Shown here: positions 6,989 to 9,144 of the stretch, piece by piece
Layout of the letters: each line of letters opens with the position of its first letter
Numbering within the stretch: the first letter of the stretch is position 1
Origin: Sulfurimonas sp.
GTDB lineage: Bacteria; Campylobacterota; Campylobacteria; Campylobacterales; Sulfurimonadaceae
Reading direction: 5' to 3'
Assembly (NCBI GenBank): GCA_021648465.1
Contig: JAKISR010000065.1
Coordinates: 1-9,144 of the forward strand
Length of the DNA stretch: 9,144 nt
Translations under genes and position numbers: made by a program
The notes under the pieces: model-generated
Seen by the model: the letters and a program-made list of their open reading frames with translations, nothing else
The model's database searches: none
Told to the model about the DNA's origin: nothing

Positions 6989-7534
6989 TTAAATAAATCT
7001 CTTTAATACTTCTATATTTAGCCCCATCGCAGTACTCTCATAGCCTCTTACTTCTTTAATATATGGCTTACAAAAACCCTCAACCATACAAGCACCAGCT
7101 TTTGTTCTCCACTCATCACTTTGAAGAAAAATCTCTAAATCAACTAAGTCAAAATTATCAAAAATATAATTAGTAGAAGATATATCTATCAGTTTTAAAT
7201 CTTTGCTTTGGTAAATCATACATGTAATAATACTAGTTATATTTCCACTTTGCATCATTAAAATATCTCTAGCTTCATCAATTGATTTTGCTTTTCTAAG
7301 TATCTTACCTTGACTTGTTACAACTGTGTCTGCAACTAAAAGTGGATAATCTCCACATCCAAAGGTATGTAAATTTGTTTTATATTTTCCAAGTGTAGCT
7401 TGGTATACAAAATTTTTAGCAGATGTGGCAATTATGGAATCTTCATCAAAAAATTTAACCTCTTGAATAAATTCAATATTTGCCTCACTTAAAAGCTTTG
7501 AGCGAGTTTGTGATGAAGAGGCTAATCTAATCAT
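6989..7534 (-). CDS. maf: Maf-like nucleoside triphosphate pyrophosphatase
   Basis: Maf proteins hydrolyse non-canonical or modified NTPs (in relatives dTTP/UTP or 7-methyl-GTP) to the monophosphate and pyrophosphate, and have been linked to septum formation. The 181-residue protein fits the family length. It opens with IRLASSSQTRSKLL (2-15), corresponding to the SxSPRR loop, with R11 retained but the adjacent Arg replaced by Thr. ADTVV (68-72) carries the catalytic Asp D69, followed by K80/K82-type lysines, EARDILMMQSGN (87-98) and EWRTKAGACMVEGF (141-154). GYESTAMGL (164-172) matches the family C-terminus. It is divergent at several usually fixed positions, so the substrate subclass (YhdE- or YceF-like) cannot be assigned. 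It lies 7 bp after alaS and 2 bp before the bioF-like gene. No clear Shine-Dalgarno sequence precedes the ATG. Placement next to alaS is a known Campylobacterota arrangement. Confidence 0.88.
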   Translation of the reverse strand: MIRLASSSQTRSKLLSEANIEFIQEVKFFDEDSIIATSAKNFVYQATLGKYKTNLHTFGCGDYPLLVADTVVTSQGKILRKAKSIDEARDILMMQSGNITSIITCMIYQSKDLKLIDISSTNYIFDNFDLVDLEIFLQSDEWRTKAGACMVEGFCKPYIKEVRGYESTAMGLNIEVLKRFI

Positions 7535-7541
7535 TACAAAT

Positions 7542-9144
7542 TTAACTAATAGACTCTGTGATAAATTTTAATGCTTGCTCTTTTGCTTCTGGTAATTTTG
7601 TTTTATCTTTACCACCAGCTTGTGCAAAATCAGGACGACCACCACCGCCACCACCAAGTATTGGAGCGATTTTTTTAATCCAATCTCCTGCTTTGACATT
7701 AGCATTTTTTACACCTGCAGCTATGAGAACTTTATCCCCTTTTATTTGAAAAAGCATTGCACAAAGACTTTCATTTTGATTTTTAAGTTCATCAATTTTT
7801 TCTTTTATATCACCACTTGTAAGCTCTTCAACAACAACTGAAACACCATTAATTTCATCTGCTACTATTTTAACTTTAGCAGAATTTTGAGCTTCAATGA
7901 GTTCTGCTTTTATCTCTTTGATGTTTGACTTCATTCTAGCAATACCAGCCATGATATCAAGATTTTTAACCTCAGCTTGAACTTGCTTAATCATTACTCT
8001 TTGCTCTGTAAAATATTTATACGCTGCATTTCCACAAACTGCTTCAATACGACGAACACCAGCACTTACTCCACTCTCTTTTGTAATGATAAATGAACCA
8101 ATTTGTGCAGAATTATTAACATGTGTTCCAGCACAAAACTCAACTGACGCATCATCAAAACTCACCACTCTAACTTTATCTCCATATTTTTCACCAAACT
8201 GAGCTTTTGCACCAGATTTTTTGGCATCATCTATTTTCATCACTTGTGTTTTAGCAGGTATTGCTCTTAAAATATCATCGTTAACTCTTGTTTCTATCTC
8301 AACAAGCTCTCCGTGAGTTAAGGCTTTTGGATGAGAAAAATCAAATCTAAGTTTATCAACATCTACTAATGAGCCAGCTTGAGAGATATGCTCTCCTAGA
8401 ACATCAAATAAAATTGCGTGAAGTAGATGTGTTGCTGAGTGATGTTTAATTATCTCACTTCTTGAAATATCTAATTTAGAATTAACGATATCTCCAACTT
8501 TGAGCTCACTTAAAACAGAAATTTGTGAAAGATTAAGTCCAAAAAACTTTCTTGTATCTTCAACTATTGCAAAATCTTTAAGCTCTCCTATATCTCCAAC
8601 TTGTCCGCCAGATTCCGCATAAAAAGGTGTGCTATCTAAAAGAATCCACCCTTTTTCATCCTCATTTAAAACATCTGCATGTTTATAATTTTCATCTAAA
8701 AGTGCTAAAACTTTTCCTGAATGCTCTAAAAATTCATAACCAACAAAACTATTTTCACCAAATCTTTCTAAAAGTTCTTTAAAATCTCCATGTGCTTCAC
8801 TGTCTCCACTACCTTTCCAAGCAGCTTTAGCACGAATTTTTTGCTCTAACATAAGTTCATCAAATTTTACATTGTCTAATTTTAAATCATGACTTTTTAA
8901 CATATCTTCAGTTAAATCTAATGGAAAACCAAAAGTATCATAAAGTTTAAAAGCAACTTCACCACTAAATATTTCTTTTGTATTTTTCAACTCTTCATCA
9001 AAAAGAGCTATTCCAGACTCTATTGTCTTAAAAAATCTAGCTTCTTCAAGTTCTATTTGCTCTTTAACTGCAACAGCTTTTATAGCTAAATAATCATATT
9101 CATTGCCCATAATTTCAATAACGCTATCAACTAATTTATACATA
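7542..9144 (-). CDS. alaS: Alanyl-tRNA synthetase, C-terminal part (5' end outside window)
   Basis: AlaRS charges tRNA-Ala and clears mischarged Ser/Gly. About 533 of the usual 850 or so residues are present. The frame runs off the right edge, and the Met at 9141-9143 is internal. The class II catalytic core lies mostly beyond the window; the visible part starts in the tRNA-recognition region (for example FKLYDTFGFPLDLT, 65-78). The editing domain includes FYAESGGQVGDIG (174-186), then zinc ligands H235 and H239 in HSATH, and C337 and H341 in CAGTH. The segment SGVSAGVRRIEAVCG (357-371) follows. A Lys-rich helix (about 380-425) leads to the C-Ala domain with its Gly-rich GGGGGGRPDFAQAGG (497-511). 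The stop codon is 7 bp before the maf start. This is the first visible gene of the minus-strand cluster, so its promoter lies outside. The fragment looks fully functional in sequence. Identity is essentially certain. Confidence 0.97.
   Translation of the reverse strand, partial: MYKLVDSVIEIMGNEYDYLAIKAVAVKEQIELEEARFFKTIESGIALFDEELKNTKEIFSGEVAFKLYDTFGFPLDLTEDMLKSHDLKLDNVKFDELMLEQKIRAKAAWKGSGDSEAHGDFKELLERFGENSFVGYEFLEHSGKVLALLDENYKHADVLNEDEKGWILLDSTPFYAESGGQVGDIGELKDFAIVEDTRKFFGLNLSQISVLSELKVGDIVNSKLDISRSEIIKHHSATHLLHAILFDVLGEHISQAGSLVDVDKLRFDFSHPKALTHGELVEIETRVNDDILRAIPAKTQVMKIDDAKKSGAKAQFGEKYGDKVRVVSFDDASVEFCAGTHVNNSAQIGSFIITKESGVSAGVRRIEAVCGNAAYKYFTEQRVMIKQVQAEVKNLDIMAGIARMKSNIKEIKAELIEAQNSAKVKIVADEINGVSVVVEELTSGDIKEKIDELKNQNESLCAMLFQIKGDKVLIAAGVKNANVKAGDWIKKIAPILGGGGGGRPDFAQAGGKDKTKLPEAKEQALKFITESIS

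Noticed and set aside
7636..7656. C/A-rich CCACCACCGCCACC tract resembling a microsatellite or phase-variable repeat.
   Set aside because: It encodes the conserved Gly-rich motif of AlaRS on the minus strand and is interrupted and non-uniform, so it is coding constraint rather than a contingency repeat.

Overview
This AT-rich window has low-GC codon use and encodes proteins typical of the Campylobacterota (former Epsilonproteobacteria). I infer a free-living relative of Sulfurimonas or Sulfuricurvum. The evidence is the histidine kinase with a GEMMDAIAHQWKQPL-type H-box, the alaS-maf-...-pbpA gene order, and promoters with a strong TATAAT but no clear -35. The genus is an inference; no rRNA or other marker is present.

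Left part (1-1396, + strand). The window opens inside an IS3-family insertion sequence: the C-terminal half of its OrfB transposase, then a short non-coding right end. Directly after the IS end is the 3' part of a sensor histidine kinase. Its coiled-coil linker, phosphoacceptor H-box and ATP-binding domain are intact, but its N-terminal sensing part is missing. The simplest reading is that the IS interrupted the kinase gene.

Middle part (1397-3208). A short intergenic region carries a convincing -10 box and a Shine-Dalgarno sequence for a complete, apparently monocistronic leuA, encoding 2-isopropylmalate synthase of the longer 'type 2' form (leucine biosynthesis). It converges with the next gene cluster across a 77-base spacer.

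Right part (3209-9144, - strand). Five genes are tightly packed in the order of transcription: alaS (alanyl-tRNA synthetase, 5' end beyond the window), maf (nucleotide pyrophosphatase), a bioF-like PLP enzyme, an orphan peptide/nickel-type ABC ATPase, and pbpA (bifunctional class A penicillin-binding protein). Spacings are 7 bp, 2 bp, a 4-bp overlap and another 4-bp overlap, so this looks like one operon with translational coupling at its end. It joins housekeeping functions (tRNA charging, nucleotide clean-up, peptidoglycan synthesis) with a biotin-type enzyme and a transport ATPase of unknown partner.

The window is mostly ordinary core genome. I found no CRISPR array, tRNA, rRNA or defence system, and nothing I can defend as a new multi-gene system. 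The points worth a second look are the IS-truncated kinase with a possible IS-borne promoter, the type 2 LeuA, and the bioF-like/ABC pair inserted between maf and pbpA.
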